Notes: a model not told the origin generated them from the sequence alone. A stretch of 64,000 bases of DNA from Algibacter luteus (GCF_900141715.1 NZ_FQYK01000003.1:351847-415846); one strand, 5' to 3'. Counted from the stretch's first letter, positions 39,756 to 48,939 are shown. Numbers and translations: made by a program.

Positions 39756-40691
39756 TTGAAAACAAAGCATAATCTAAATACTTTACCAGATAAACCAACC
39801 GTTGTAACCATCGGCACTTTTGATGGTGTGCATATTGGGCATCAAAAAATTATTCAGCGTTTAATAAATACAGGAAAAGAAGAAGGATTAAAGTCTGTAA
39901 TATTAACATTCTTCCCGCATCCAAGAATGGTTTTGCAAAAAGATTCCAACATAAAATTAATAAATACCATTGATGAGCGCCATGGTATTTTAAAAAATAT
40001 GGGACTCGATTTTCTAGTCATTAAAAAATTCACACACCAGTTTTCAAGACTTTCAGCTGAAGATTTTGTAAAAGACATTTTGGTAGAAAAGCTTAAAGCA
40101 AAAAAAGTTATTATTGGCTACGACCACAGATTTGGAAGAAACAGAAATGCCGATATTAATGATTTAAAAGTTTATGGAGAGGCTTTTGGATTTGAGGTTG
40201 AAGAAATTTCAGCTCAAGATATTGACGATGTTGCAGTAAGTTCAACAAAAATAAGGACAGCTATAACTGAAGGCGATATTAAAAAGGCTAACGATTATTT
40301 AGGCTATCATTTTATGCTTACTGGTAAAGTTACTAAAGGCAAAGGTTTGGGTAAACAAATAGATTATCCAACGGCAAATATTGAGATTACGGAAGATTAT
40401 AAAATTATTCCAAAACAAGGTTCTTACATTGTAAAATCAATTATAAGCGATAAACTTGTTTATGGTATGATGAATATTGGTATGAATCCAACCGTTAATG
40501 GAAGTATGCAAACCATTGAGGTTCATTTTTTTGATTTTGATAAAGATATTTATGGAAAAACTATTGAGATAGAGTTGCTTGATAGGATACGCGATGAAGA
40601 AAAATTCGAATCTATCGAAGCACTTAAACTTCAGCTTGCAAAAGATAAGGAATCGGTATTGAAATTTATTTCAAACCAAAATGCTCAATAA
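39756..40691 (+). CDS. ribF: Bifunctional riboflavin kinase/FAD synthetase (TTG start)
   Basis: A 311-residue enzyme that makes FMN and then FAD. The N-terminal FAD synthetase has TIGTFDGVHIGHQKI (nucleotidyltransferase GxFxGxHxGH). The C-terminal riboflavin kinase has GKGLGKQIDYPTANI and the conserved MNIGMNPTV block. The start is a TTG (MKTKHNLNTL), placed by the -7 box at 39732 and by the length of N-terminus expected. The end overlaps the HTTM gene by 11 bp. Confidence 0.95.
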   Translation: MKTKHNLNTLPDKPTVVTIGTFDGVHIGHQKIIQRLINTGKEEGLKSVILTFFPHPRMVLQKDSNIKLINTIDERHGILKNMGLDFLVIKKFTHQFSRLSAEDFVKDILVEKLKAKKVIIGYDHRFGRNRNADINDLKVYGEAFGFEVEEISAQDIDDVAVSSTKIRTAITEGDIKKANDYLGYHFMLTGKVTKGKGLGKQIDYPTANIEITEDYKIIPKQGSYIVKSIISDKLVYGMMNIGMNPTVNGSMQTIEVHFFDFDKDIYGKTIEIELLDRIRDEEKFESIEALKLQLAKDKESVLKFISNQNAQ

Positions 40692-41997
40692 GGCATTATT
40701 TAAACATATCGATAATTCTGCTTTAATTGTTTTCAGGATATGCTTCGGCTTACTTTGTTTTTTGGAATCTGTAGGTGCCATATTTACGGGCTGGGTTAAG
40801 CGCACTTTAGTTGAACCTGATTTCACGTTTAATTTTATAGGATTTGAATTTTTACAGCCTTTACCAGGAAACGGCATGTATTATTATTACGCCATAATGG
40901 GTGTTTTTGGATTGTTTATCATGCTAGGTTACAGGTATCGATTAAGTATGGTAATGTTCACTGTAATGTGGTCTGCAACGTATTTAATGCAAAAATCATC
41001 ATACAACAATCATTACTACTTATTGATGCTGTTAAGTGGTTTAATGGTATTTCTGCCAGCTCATAAATACGCATCTTTAGATGTTAAATTAAACCCGAAA
41101 CTTAAGAGTTTTTCCATGCCACAATGGTGTAGTTGGGTAATTATTTTGCAACTTTTTATTGTTTACACCTATGCTTCATTAGCTAAATTTTACCCAGATT
41201 GGTTAGATGCTTCAGTTATCAAGCTAATGATGACTGCCAAAAGAGATTATATGCTTGTTGGAGATTTACTTCAGCAAGATTGTTTGCACTATGTTTTGGC
41301 TTATGGAGGTATTTTGTTTGATGGTTTAATTGTACCCTTATTGCTTTTCAAACCTACCAGAAAATATGCTTTTATAGTATCAATTTTCTTTCATCTATTT
41401 AATTCGTTCATATTTCAAATTGGTATTTTTCCGTATTTAGCGTTGGCATTTTCGTTATTCTTTTTTCCTTCAAGTAGTATTCAAAAAATATTCTTAAGAA
41501 ATAAACCGTATTACACCTCAGAAACGGTAATCATTCCCAAGTATAAAACACCTCTAATTTTAGGTTTTGTCATTTATTTTATAATTCAAATAGGCTTACC
41601 ATTAAGACATTATTTTATTGAAGGCGATGTGCTTTGGACGGAAGAAGGCCATCGTTTATCGTGGCGGATGATGCTTCGAGTAAAAAACGGACATACAACG
41701 TATTGGGTTCAAAACAAAGAGACTGGAAAACGCATGAATATCAATCTTGATAATTATTTAAGTCCCAAACAAAAACGAACGGCAAGTACCAAACCAGATG
41801 TGATTTGGCAATTTGCACAATACTTAAAACAAGATTTTCAAAATAGAGGTGAAGATGTTTCGGTTTATGTAAATAGCAAAGTAAGTGTGAATGGGAAGCC
41901 TTATAAAACGCTTATTGATCCTGAAGTTGATTTAGCAAATGTACCCTGGAATGTTTTTAAACATTGCGATTGGATTTTACCCTCAAAAGAAGACTAA
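40681..41997 (+). CDS. HTTM / vitamin-K-dependent gamma-carboxylase-like membrane protein
   Basis: A 438-residue protein with about eight membrane segments in the first ~330 residues and a soluble C-terminal part. The motifs LVEPDFTFNFIGFEFLQPLP, YRLSMVMFTVMWSATYLMQKS-like and NHYYLLMLLSGLM belong to the HTTM domain shared with vitamin-K-dependent carboxylases. These bacteria are not known to carboxylate glutamate in this way, so the actual substrate is unknown. It overlaps ribF by 11 bp, which suggests coupled expression and perhaps a link to flavin or quinone chemistry (inference). Confidence 0.85.
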   Translation: MLNKALFKHIDNSALIVFRICFGLLCFLESVGAIFTGWVKRTLVEPDFTFNFIGFEFLQPLPGNGMYYYYAIMGVFGLFIMLGYRYRLSMVMFTVMWSATYLMQKSSYNNHYYLLMLLSGLMVFLPAHKYASLDVKLNPKLKSFSMPQWCSWVIILQLFIVYTYASLAKFYPDWLDASVIKLMMTAKRDYMLVGDLLQQDCLHYVLAYGGILFDGLIVPLLLFKPTRKYAFIVSIFFHLFNSFIFQIGIFPYLALAFSLFFFPSSSIQKIFLRNKPYYTSETVIIPKYKTPLILGFVIYFIIQIGLPLRHYFIEGDVLWTEEGHRLSWRMMLRVKNGHTTYWVQNKETGKRMNINLDNYLSPKQKRTASTKPDVIWQFAQYLKQDFQNRGEDVSVYVNSKVSVNGKPYKTLIDPEVDLANVPWNVFKHCDWILPSKED

Positions 41998-42014
41998 TTA
42001 TATATTCAATTCCT

Positions 42015-42022
42015 TAAATTTG
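42015..42022 (+). promoter_or_regulatory. -7 box of serS
   Basis: TAAATTTG is a perfect -7 match, 19 bp before the serS ATG. Confidence 0.5.
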
Positions 42023-42041
42023 TCGTTTAAATTTTCAAGAC

Positions 42042-43313
42042 ATGTTACAAGTTGCTTTTATTAGAGAGAACAAAGAGTTGGTTATAGAGCGATTAGCTAA
42101 AAGAAATATTGAAGCTTCGCAATTGATTAATGATGTTATAAATTTTGATGAAGACCGAAGACGACTTCAAACAGAATTAGATAATACTTTGGCTGAATCT
42201 AATACCTTATCAAAGGAAATAGGAAACTTATACAAGTCGGGTAATGTTGAAAAAGCTAATCAATTAAAAGAGAAAACAAGCCAATTAAAAGAAACTTCAA
42301 AAGATCTTTCTGAAACTTTGAATACAAAGGCGGAAGCATTAAATGAGCTGCTTTATAAAATACCAAATGTTCCTCATGATTCTGTGCCACGTGGAAATTC
42401 GGAGCTTGATAATGAAGAGGTTTTTAAAGCAGGTGATATTCCGAAATTACATCTAGGCGCATTGCCACATTGGGAGTTAGCCAAGAAGTACGATATTATA
42501 GATTTTGAATTAGGAAACAAAATTACAGGAGCCGGTTTTCCTGTGTACAAAGGAAAGGGGGCTAAGTTACAACGTGCTTTAATTGCTTATTTTTTAGATA
42601 AAAACACAGCCGCAGGTTATACCGAATATCAATTACCTCTGTTGGTAAATGAGGCTTCTGGATTTGGTACTGGACAGTTGCCAGATAAAGAAGGCCAAAT
42701 GTATCATGTAACCGAAGATAATTTGTACTTAATTCCAACAGCAGAAGTGCCGGGAACAAATATATTTAGGGATGTCGTTTTAAACGAAAGTGATTTACCT
42801 ATTGGTATTACAGGATACACACCTTGTTTTCGTCGCGAAGCAGGTAGTTACGGAGCGCATGTTAGAGGATTAAACAGATTACATCAGTTTGATAAAGTAG
42901 AAATTATAAGAGTGGAACATCCAAGTAAATCGTATGATGCGCTTGATGGGATGGTAAACCACGTTAAAGATATTTTAAAAGAATTAAAATTACCATACCG
43001 AATTTTGCGATTATGTGGTGGAGACACCTCATTTGCATCAGCTCTAACTTACGATTTTGAAGTATTTTCTACGGCGCAAGATCGTTGGTTAGAAATATCA
43101 TCAGTATCAAATTTTGAAACCTTTCAAGCCAACCGATTAAAGCTTCGATATAAAAATAGCGAGGGCAAAAATGAATTGGCGCACACGCTTAATGGAAGCG
43201 CATTAGCTTTACCAAGAGTATTAGCTGGAATTCTTGAAAACTACCAAACAGAAGATGGAATTCTTGTGCCAGAAGTACTTCAATCTTATACAGGTTTTGA
43301 AATTATAAATTGA
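42042..43313 (+). CDS. serS: Seryl-tRNA synthetase
   Basis: A 423-residue class II synthetase charging tRNA-Ser. The N-terminal long antiparallel coiled coil (~25-110) that grips the tRNA variable arm is obvious from its K/E/L repeats. Motif 2 is TPCFRREAGSYGAHVRGLNR and motif 3 lies in NGSALALPRVLAGILENY. It is of normal length. Confidence 0.97.
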   Translation: MLQVAFIRENKELVIERLAKRNIEASQLINDVINFDEDRRRLQTELDNTLAESNTLSKEIGNLYKSGNVEKANQLKEKTSQLKETSKDLSETLNTKAEALNELLYKIPNVPHDSVPRGNSELDNEEVFKAGDIPKLHLGALPHWELAKKYDIIDFELGNKITGAGFPVYKGKGAKLQRALIAYFLDKNTAAGYTEYQLPLLVNEASGFGTGQLPDKEGQMYHVTEDNLYLIPTAEVPGTNIFRDVVLNESDLPIGITGYTPCFRREAGSYGAHVRGLNRLHQFDKVEIIRVEHPSKSYDALDGMVNHVKDILKELKLPYRILRLCGGDTSFASALTYDFEVFSTAQDRWLEISSVSNFETFQANRLKLRYKNSEGKNELAHTLNGSALALPRVLAGILENYQTEDGILVPEVLQSYTGFEIIN

Positions 43314-43466
43314 AGCAATAAGATTACAAATATCTTTATTTGACCACAAAAACATCGATGAAATGCATTTTTCGTATGCTGTTTGACGATTTGAATTAGA
43401 TTTTCTTGATTATTAAGTATTTATTTTTGAAGTTTGTTCTTCCAAATCTACTTAACCTACTTAATT

Positions 43467-43589
43467 ATGAAGAATGTTAAACGCATTGTATTAATTATTG
43501 CATTAATTTTTTTCGCATCCAAAGTTTTATCCTCAGATTTCAATCTGTTCAAATCTGAAAATAAAACATCTACAATTGCGAGTAAATAA
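43467..43589 (+). CDS. Possible 40-residue exported peptide
   Basis: A short ORF, ATG at 43467, encodes MKNVKRIVLIIALIFFASKV followed by LSSDFNLFKSENKTSTIASK. It has a basic N-terminus and a hydrophobic core typical of a signal peptide or small membrane peptide. No -7 box was found close upstream. It lies in a 570-bp gap between serS and the TPR gene, with a strong terminator 127 bp downstream, which fits a short independent transcript. I recognise no family. Confidence 0.4.
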   Translation: MKNVKRIVLIIALIFFASKVLSSDFNLFKSENKTSTIASK

Positions 43590-43715
43590 AATATTTTTTA
43601 CAATTAAATAAGATTTTAGTAAAATAGTCGTTCTTATGTATAATAAGAAATAAAGACTGTCCCCAATCGAGTTTTTAATTAGCGAGTAGTTAATAGAAGA
43701 TAATTTTTGGTTGGT

Positions 43716-43747
43716 AAGTGCCCAATTTATATTGGGCACTTTTTTTA
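43716..43747 (+). terminator. Strong terminator in the serS-TPR gap
   Basis: AAGTGCCCAAT (43716-43726) and ATTGGGCACTT (43731-43741) form a perfect 11-bp stem with loop TTAT, followed by T-rich sequence. It ends either the short ORF at 43467 or an RNA from this gap. Confidence 0.88.
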
Positions 43748-43862
43748 TAAATATCTAGAAATAACATGCGTTTGTGTTTAGAATCGACTCAATACTAAAT
43801 ATACTTCTATAAATACGTGACTAGCATGTTAAAAATTTCATATTAGAACAAGTTCAACACCT
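43748..43862. other. Remainder of the 570-bp intergenic stretch
   Basis: Apart from the short ORF at 43467, the terminator at 43716 and the TPR promoter at 43863, the stretch 43314-43883 is AT-rich. I see no further ORF, repeat or RNA motif in it. Confidence 0.5.
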
Positions 43863-43870
43863 TACATTTG
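43863..43870 (+). promoter_or_regulatory. -7 box of the TPR gene
   Basis: TACATTTG is a perfect -7 match, 13 bp before the ATG at 43884. Confidence 0.5.
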
Positions 43871-43883
43871 CTATATTTACGCT

Positions 43884-45659
43884 ATGCGATATCTTTTAAT
43901 TTTATGTTTATTAGTTTCGGGTATTTTGTATTCGCAAAATCCTACGCTTGCCGATGATTATTTTGAAAAGGGTGAATATAAAAAAGCCTTAATTGAATAT
44001 CAGAAATTGCACGCAGAGTCAACTTCAAACATTACCTATATCAACAAAATTATAAGCACGCATCAACAATTGGAGCAGTACGATGAAGCTGAAGGTTTTA
44101 TTGTAAAACTCATGGAGCGAATTAATTATCCCGCATTTTTGGTAGAACTTGGATATAATTATCAACTTAATAACAATCCTGATAAAGCAAGCGAATATTA
44201 CCAATTGGCTATCTCAAAAATAGACGAAAAGGCTAGTCATGTTTTTGGTATCTCCCGTAGTTTTCAAAATCATGCATTATTAGACCAAGCTGTAATTGCT
44301 TTTGAGAAGGCCGCTAATTTAAATCCGAATTATAATTTTAGTGTCCAGCTTGCACAAATCTATGGAGAGCAAGGTAATATGGAAAAGATGTTTCATAGTT
44401 ACATAAACTTTGCAGAATCCAATCCACGTGTTATAAGAGATGTTAAGAGAGCATTAAATGATTTTATTACTGAAGATAGTTCTAATGAAAATAACATACT
44501 GTTTAGAAAAATTCTGCTTAAAAAAATGCAGGAAGAACCAAATATATTATTGAACGAATTATTAAGCTGGTTATTTATTCAGCAGAAAGATTACAAAAAA
44601 GCATTTACTCAGGAAAAGGCCATTTATAAAAGACAACCAGAAAATTTAAACAGAATAGAAGAAGTAGCACTAATGGCTTCAAACGACAATGAAAATGAAA
44701 TTGCAAGAGAAATTTTTAATTTCATTATAGATACGTCTCAAGATGCCGAAACCAAACTTGAAGCTCATAAAAATGTTATCGATATAGATATTAAAGAAAG
44801 TTCGAAAACAAATTATAATACCATCAAATTGAAATTTGAAGACTTGCTGAAAGAATTTGGGAATACGCCTGAAACATTAGAGTTACAGATAGCTTATGCG
44901 CATTTTTTAGCATTCTATTTAAATGAAACACAAGACGCTATTAATTTCTTAGAAACCAGTTTAGAATTGCCACTTGCCTCTATAGAAAAGGCACAAATAA
45001 AACTTGAGTTAGGTGATATTTTAGTATTGCAAGAGCAATTTAATAAGGCCTTAATTTATTACACACAAATACAGCGTAATTTAAAAAACAGCACCATTTC
45101 GCAAATGGCGAGATTTAAGGTTGCTAAGGCTAGTTATTATAAAGGGGATTTTAAGTGGGCCGAATCGCAACTAAAAATTTTAAAAGCATCAACATCACAA
45201 CTTATTGCTAATGATGCTCTTGATTTGAAACTTTTAATAACAGACAACAAATATGAAGATTCACTTCAAACAGCTTTAAAATTATATGCTAAAGCCGATT
45301 TATTATCATTTCAGAATAGAAATCAGGAAGCAATTAGTTTATTAGATAAAATTTTAGATGAACATAAAACGGAGCCAATTGTTGCCCAAGCGCTTTACAA
45401 ACAAGCGCAATTGTTTGAAATGAATTCGGAATTTGAAAAGGCAAAAGCAAACTACGAGGTAATTATTGAAAATTATAGAGAGGGTATTTTAATTGATGAT
45501 GCCAATTTTCATCTAGCAGAAATTTATGAGAAGTATTTAAATCTTCCAGAAAAAGCAAAAGCCTTGTATGAACAAATTATTTTTAATCATGCCGATAGTA
45601 TTTACTTTGTTGAGGCTAGAAAAAGATTTAGAGCCTTACGTGGCGATGCTATAAATTAA
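43884..45659 (+). CDS. Exported TPR-repeat protein
   Basis: A 591-residue protein with a signal peptide (1-18, ending LYSQ) and TPR-type helical hairpins along its whole length (for example DDYFEKGEYKKALIEYQKL near the start and FEKAKANYEVIIENYREG near the end). There is no lipobox, so it is probably periplasmic or peripherally associated with the outer membrane. The ending, with YKQAQLFEMN and FHLAEIYEKY repeats, resembles the tetratricopeptide half of YbgF/CpoB-type proteins. It is followed one base later by a GNAT gene. Confidence 0.82.
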   Translation: MRYLLILCLLVSGILYSQNPTLADDYFEKGEYKKALIEYQKLHAESTSNITYINKIISTHQQLEQYDEAEGFIVKLMERINYPAFLVELGYNYQLNNNPDKASEYYQLAISKIDEKASHVFGISRSFQNHALLDQAVIAFEKAANLNPNYNFSVQLAQIYGEQGNMEKMFHSYINFAESNPRVIRDVKRALNDFITEDSSNENNILFRKILLKKMQEEPNILLNELLSWLFIQQKDYKKAFTQEKAIYKRQPENLNRIEEVALMASNDNENEIAREIFNFIIDTSQDAETKLEAHKNVIDIDIKESSKTNYNTIKLKFEDLLKEFGNTPETLELQIAYAHFLAFYLNETQDAINFLETSLELPLASIEKAQIKLELGDILVLQEQFNKALIYYTQIQRNLKNSTISQMARFKVAKASYYKGDFKWAESQLKILKASTSQLIANDALDLKLLITDNKYEDSLQTALKLYAKADLLSFQNRNQEAISLLDKILDEHKTEPIVAQALYKQAQLFEMNSEFEKAKANYEVIIENYREGILIDDANFHLAEIYEKYLNLPEKAKALYEQIIFNHADSIYFVEARKRFRALRGDAIN

Positions 45660-45660
45660 T

Positions 45661-46173
45661 ATGAATATTGCAACTACAGAGCGGTTACTCATTAAAAAAT
45701 TCAATTTAGAAGACGCTGCTTTTTTAAAAGATTTAGTGAACACGCCAAATTTTTTAAAGTTCATAGGTAATAGAAATGTTAATACCCTTGAAGACGCTAA
45801 AGCCTATATTAAAAAGACTCATTTTAAAAGTTACGATGCACACGGGTTTGGGTTTTATAAATTAATTTTAAAAGAAACTAATTTGCCTATTGGGACCTGT
45901 GGATTGGTAAAAAGAGATGAATTAGATGATGTGGATATTGGGTTTGCTTTTTTAGAAGATTATGAAAGAAAAGGCTACGGATTCGAAGCTTCTAAAGCCA
46001 TAATAAAACTTGCTAAAGAACAATTTAACCTAAATAAATTATTAGCTATTACTGTGCCGTATAATACAGGCTCAATAAAATTATTAGAAAAACTAGGATT
46101 TACTTTCGAAAAAAAGATAAAACCTTTTGAAGATGATGAGGAACTACTGTTATTTGCAAAAACATTAAAATAA
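45661..46173 (+). CDS. GNAT acetyltransferase (RimJ/RimL-like)
   Basis: A 170-residue N-acetyltransferase. It has the RimJ/L-type start TTERLLIKKFNLEDAAFL and the acetyl-CoA binding segment EDYERKGYGFEASKAI (a variant of the Q/RxxGxG/A loop). The ending KLLEKLGFTFEKKIKPF is typical of the group. The substrate is unknown; ribosomal-protein or small-molecule acetylation are the options known for the family. It lies in a tight cluster, one base after the TPR gene and two bases before the DUF4286 gene. Confidence 0.85.
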   Translation: MNIATTERLLIKKFNLEDAAFLKDLVNTPNFLKFIGNRNVNTLEDAKAYIKKTHFKSYDAHGFGFYKLILKETNLPIGTCGLVKRDELDDVDIGFAFLEDYERKGYGFEASKAIIKLAKEQFNLNKLLAITVPYNTGSIKLLEKLGFTFEKKIKPFEDDEELLLFAKTLK

Positions 46174-46175
46174 AT

Positions 46176-46499
46176 ATGATTATATATAACGTAACTGTAA
46201 ATATTGACGAATCCATTCACGACGAATGGCTCACTTGGATAAAAGAACATATTCCTCAAGTTTTAGGTACAGGGAAATTTGATAAAGCTACCTTATCTAG
46301 AGTTTTAGTAGAAGAAGAAATGGGAGGTGTTACCTATTCTGTTCAATACCGTTCGTATTCTAGAGAAGCTTTAGAGGCATACTATCGAGAAGACGCAGAT
46401 AGATTACGTACTGAAGGACTTAAAAAATTTGCAGATAAAATGTTGGCTTTTAGAACCGAGCTTCAAATTGTGGATGAATACACGGTAAACTTTAAGTAG
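46176..46499 (+). CDS. DUF4286 family protein
   Basis: A 107-residue protein (MIIYNVTVNIDESIHDEWLTW...TGKFDKATLSRVL...YSVQYRS) with the typical alpha-beta pattern of the dimeric alpha/beta-barrel fold. DUF4286 is found mainly in Bacteroidota, often beside rsmA as here. Its function is unknown to me. The start ATG is two bases after the GNAT stop. Confidence 0.85.
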   Translation: MIIYNVTVNIDESIHDEWLTWIKEHIPQVLGTGKFDKATLSRVLVEEEMGGVTYSVQYRSYSREALEAYYREDADRLRTEGLKKFADKMLAFRTELQIVDEYTVNFK

Positions 46500-46559
46500 T
46501 TTATTTTTGAAACAAACGGCAATTTAAATGGCGACTCTTAACTTTAAAAAATAAAACCA

Positions 46560-47348
46560 GTGTCAAACCAACATCAAGTAAAAGCTAAAAAACATTTAGG
46601 ACAACATTTTTTAAATGACGAATCAGTAGCTGAAAGAATAGCCGATTCACTCACGCTAAAAAACTACAAAAATGTTTTAGAAATTGGACCTGGTATGGGA
46701 GTGCTAACCAAATATTTGCTTAAAAAAGATATTAAAACCTACGTCATTGAAATTGATACCGAATCGGTTGAATACTTGCAATCCAATTACTTAAATTTAG
46801 CACCAAGAATAATAGAAAAAGATTTTTTAAAGTATAATCTAAAAGAAACTTTTAAAGAAGAACCATTCGCCATTATTGGTAATTTCCCGTATAATATTTC
46901 AACACAAATAGTATTTAAAACTTTGGAAATGCGCGATCAAATCCCTGAATTCTCTGGGATGTTTCAAAAAGAAGTTGCGCAACGTATTTGCTCTAAAGAA
47001 GGCAGTAAAGTGTATGGTATTCTTTCGGTTTTAACTCAAGCATTTTATGATGCAGAATATTTATTTACGGTGCCGCCAAATGTTTTTAACCCGCCACCAA
47101 AAGTGGATTCTGGAGTTTTAAGGCTTACCAGAAAAGCAGATTACACATTACAATGTAACGAAGCTCTATTATTTAAAGTTGTCAAAGCGGCATTCCAACA
47201 ACGCCGAAAAACAATGCGTAATAGTTTAAAAACATTCAATTTATCCGATAATTTAAAAGCAAATAGTATATTTGGCAAGCGTCCAGAACAATTAGGTGTG
47301 CAAGCGTTTATTGAACTCACGCAATTAATTGAAAACGACCAATATTAA
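46560..47348 (+). CDS. rsmA: 16S rRNA dimethyladenosine transferase (GTG start)
   Basis: A 262-residue methyltransferase that dimethylates two adjacent adenines near the 3' end of 16S rRNA. The S-adenosylmethionine motif is [16 protein letters not shown], and the catalytic NxPY-type motif appears as GNFPYNIS. The start is a GTG at 46560 giving [18 protein letters not shown], the normal N-terminus. It is followed by mgtE after 59 bp, a common pairing in flavobacteria. Confidence 0.95.
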   Translation: MSNQHQVKAKKHLGQHFLNDESVAERIADSLTLKNYKNVLEIGPGMGVLTKYLLKKDIKTYVIEIDTESVEYLQSNYLNLAPRIIEKDFLKYNLKETFKEEPFAIIGNFPYNISTQIVFKTLEMRDQIPEFSGMFQKEVAQRICSKEGSKVYGILSVLTQAFYDAEYLFTVPPNVFNPPPKVDSGVLRLTRKADYTLQCNEALLFKVVKAAFQQRRKTMRNSLKTFNLSDNLKANSIFGKRPEQLGVQAFIELTQLIENDQY

Positions 47349-47407
47349 ATATAGTTACAATTGGTAAATATTTTAGTGTCTAAATCTCATCGAGCCCTGT
47401 TATATTG

Positions 47408-48781
47408 ATGCAAGAAGAAAACGAAAACATACAATTTCAGCTAACCGACGAACTCGTTGAGCAAGTTGAGTTGCTTATCGAAGAACAAAACGATAAAGCA
47501 CTCAAAAAACAACTTGATGCGTATCACTATGCCGATATTGCCGAAATTCTAGATGAGCTCAATCTCGATAATGCCATTTATATCATAAAACTTCTAGGTT
47601 CTGAAACTACTTCAGATATTTTAATGGAGTTGGATGAAGACAACCGAGAAAAAGTCTTAAAAAATCTTTCAGCAAAAGAAATAGCCGAGGAAGTAGAAGA
47701 GTTAGATACCGATGATGCTGCCGATATTATTGCTGAATTATCCGAAGAGCGTCAACAAGCAGTAATCGATCAAATTGAAGACGAAGAGCACAAAGCCGAA
47801 ATTACCGAACTTTTAGCTTATGACGAGGATACTGCTGGTAGTTTAATGGCTAAAGAGCTGGTAAAAGTTTACGAGACTTGGACGGTTGCAGGTTGTATGC
47901 GCAGAATTCGTGGTCAAGCTCAAGAAGTAACACGTGTGCATTCCATTTATGTAGTAAACAAAGAAGAAAAACTTATTGGGAGGCTGTCGCTAAAAGACTT
48001 AATTGTAGCTAAAAGTGAGCAAAAAATATCAGATTTAGTAAAAGTAAATGTTGATTATGTAAATGTTAATGATGATGTGGAAGACGTTGCCAAAATCATG
48101 GCAAAATACGATTTAGAAGCTATTCCTGTAGTTGATGATAACAAAACACTTCTAGGAAGAATTACCATTGATGATATTGTTGATGTTTTAAAAGAAGAAG
48201 CCGATAAAGATTACCAAATGGCTGCAGGTATTACTGGCGATGTCGAGGCAGACGACAGTATTTTTGAACTTACTAAAGCCCGTTTACCTTGGCTATTTTT
48301 AGGTTTAGTTGGAGGTGTTGGCGCCTTTTTAATTATGGAAGGATTTGAGGGGCTTTTTACAGGTAAAGCTGTTATTTTATTCTTTTTCACACCATTAATA
48401 GCAGCTATGGCAGGAAACGTAGGGGTACAATCTAGTGCCATTATTGTGCAAGGTTTAGCCAACGATGATGTTCGCGGAAGCGTCAATAGCAGATTAATAA
48501 AAGAAATGTTGCTAGCTGCCCTAAACGGTTTTATCCTAGCTATATTTTTATTTTTATTTGTTTGGGCTTTTAAAGGTGAAATAATCACTGCCTTAGCCAT
48601 TTCTATATCCTTGGTTGCAGTAATTATAGTTGCAGGACTTATTGGTACTTTCGTACCATTATTTTTGAATAAACGCGGTATCGACCCAGCTATTGCAACA
48701 GGACCTTTCATCACAACTAGCAACGATATTTTAGGAATATTACTCTACTTCTGGATTGCTAAAACGATTTTAGGAATTTAA
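47408..48781 (+). CDS. mgtE: Magnesium transporter MgtE
   Basis: A 457-residue protein: acidic cytoplasmic N-terminal superhelix (~1-130), two CBS domains (~135-255, with MAKYDLEAIPVVDDNKTLLG) and five membrane segments from ~280, with the pore motif GNVGVQSSAIIVQGLA. The N-domain and CBS domains sense cytosolic magnesium and gate the channel in characterised members. The ATG at 47408 is preferred over the TTG just before it. Confidence 0.95.
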   Translation: MQEENENIQFQLTDELVEQVELLIEEQNDKALKKQLDAYHYADIAEILDELNLDNAIYIIKLLGSETTSDILMELDEDNREKVLKNLSAKEIAEEVEELDTDDAADIIAELSEERQQAVIDQIEDEEHKAEITELLAYDEDTAGSLMAKELVKVYETWTVAGCMRRIRGQAQEVTRVHSIYVVNKEEKLIGRLSLKDLIVAKSEQKISDLVKVNVDYVNVNDDVEDVAKIMAKYDLEAIPVVDDNKTLLGRITIDDIVDVLKEEADKDYQMAAGITGDVEADDSIFELTKARLPWLFLGLVGGVGAFLIMEGFEGLFTGKAVILFFFTPLIAAMAGNVGVQSSAIIVQGLANDDVRGSVNSRLIKEMLLAALNGFILAIFLFLFVWAFKGEIITALAISISLVAVIIVAGLIGTFVPLFLNKRGIDPAIATGPFITTSNDILGILLYFWIAKTILGI

Positions 48782-48830
48782 AAATCCGACGATCAAGAAT
48801 AAGCAAGAGACTTATAAAAATTTATCATTA

Positions 48831-48939
48831 TTTGGGCGCCTGACTGCCGGTAGACAGGTTACCACAAGGGTCGGGCTTTAGGCTACAATCTTTTTGATCG
48901 TGTCTCACAAAAAGGATTTTCACTTCAATCCCTAACGCA
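48831..48939 (+). repeat. Dispersed fold-back repeat, copy E, carrying a 20-bp palindromic insert
   Basis: The order is TTTGGGCG, the insert at 48839-48858, TTACCACAAGGGTCGGGCTT, inner arms AATCTTTTTGATC / AAAAAGGATTTT, and the end CAATCCCTAACGC. Apart from the insert it is very like copy B (19778). It lies 10 bp before a -7 box, like copy B before pheS. Confidence 0.87.
48839..48858. repeat. 20-bp palindromic insert, copy 5 (imperfect)
   Basis: CCTGACTGCCGGTAGACAGG lies between GGGCG and TTACCACAAGGG. Copy B reads GGGCG-TTACCACAAGGG without a gap, so the insertion is exact to the base. Confidence 0.9.

Noticed and set aside
48211-48723. 170-codon minus-strand ORF
   Set aside because: It lies wholly inside mgtE, antisense to its membrane domain. 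Codon use and amino-acid pattern fit a shadow of the hydrophobic segments.
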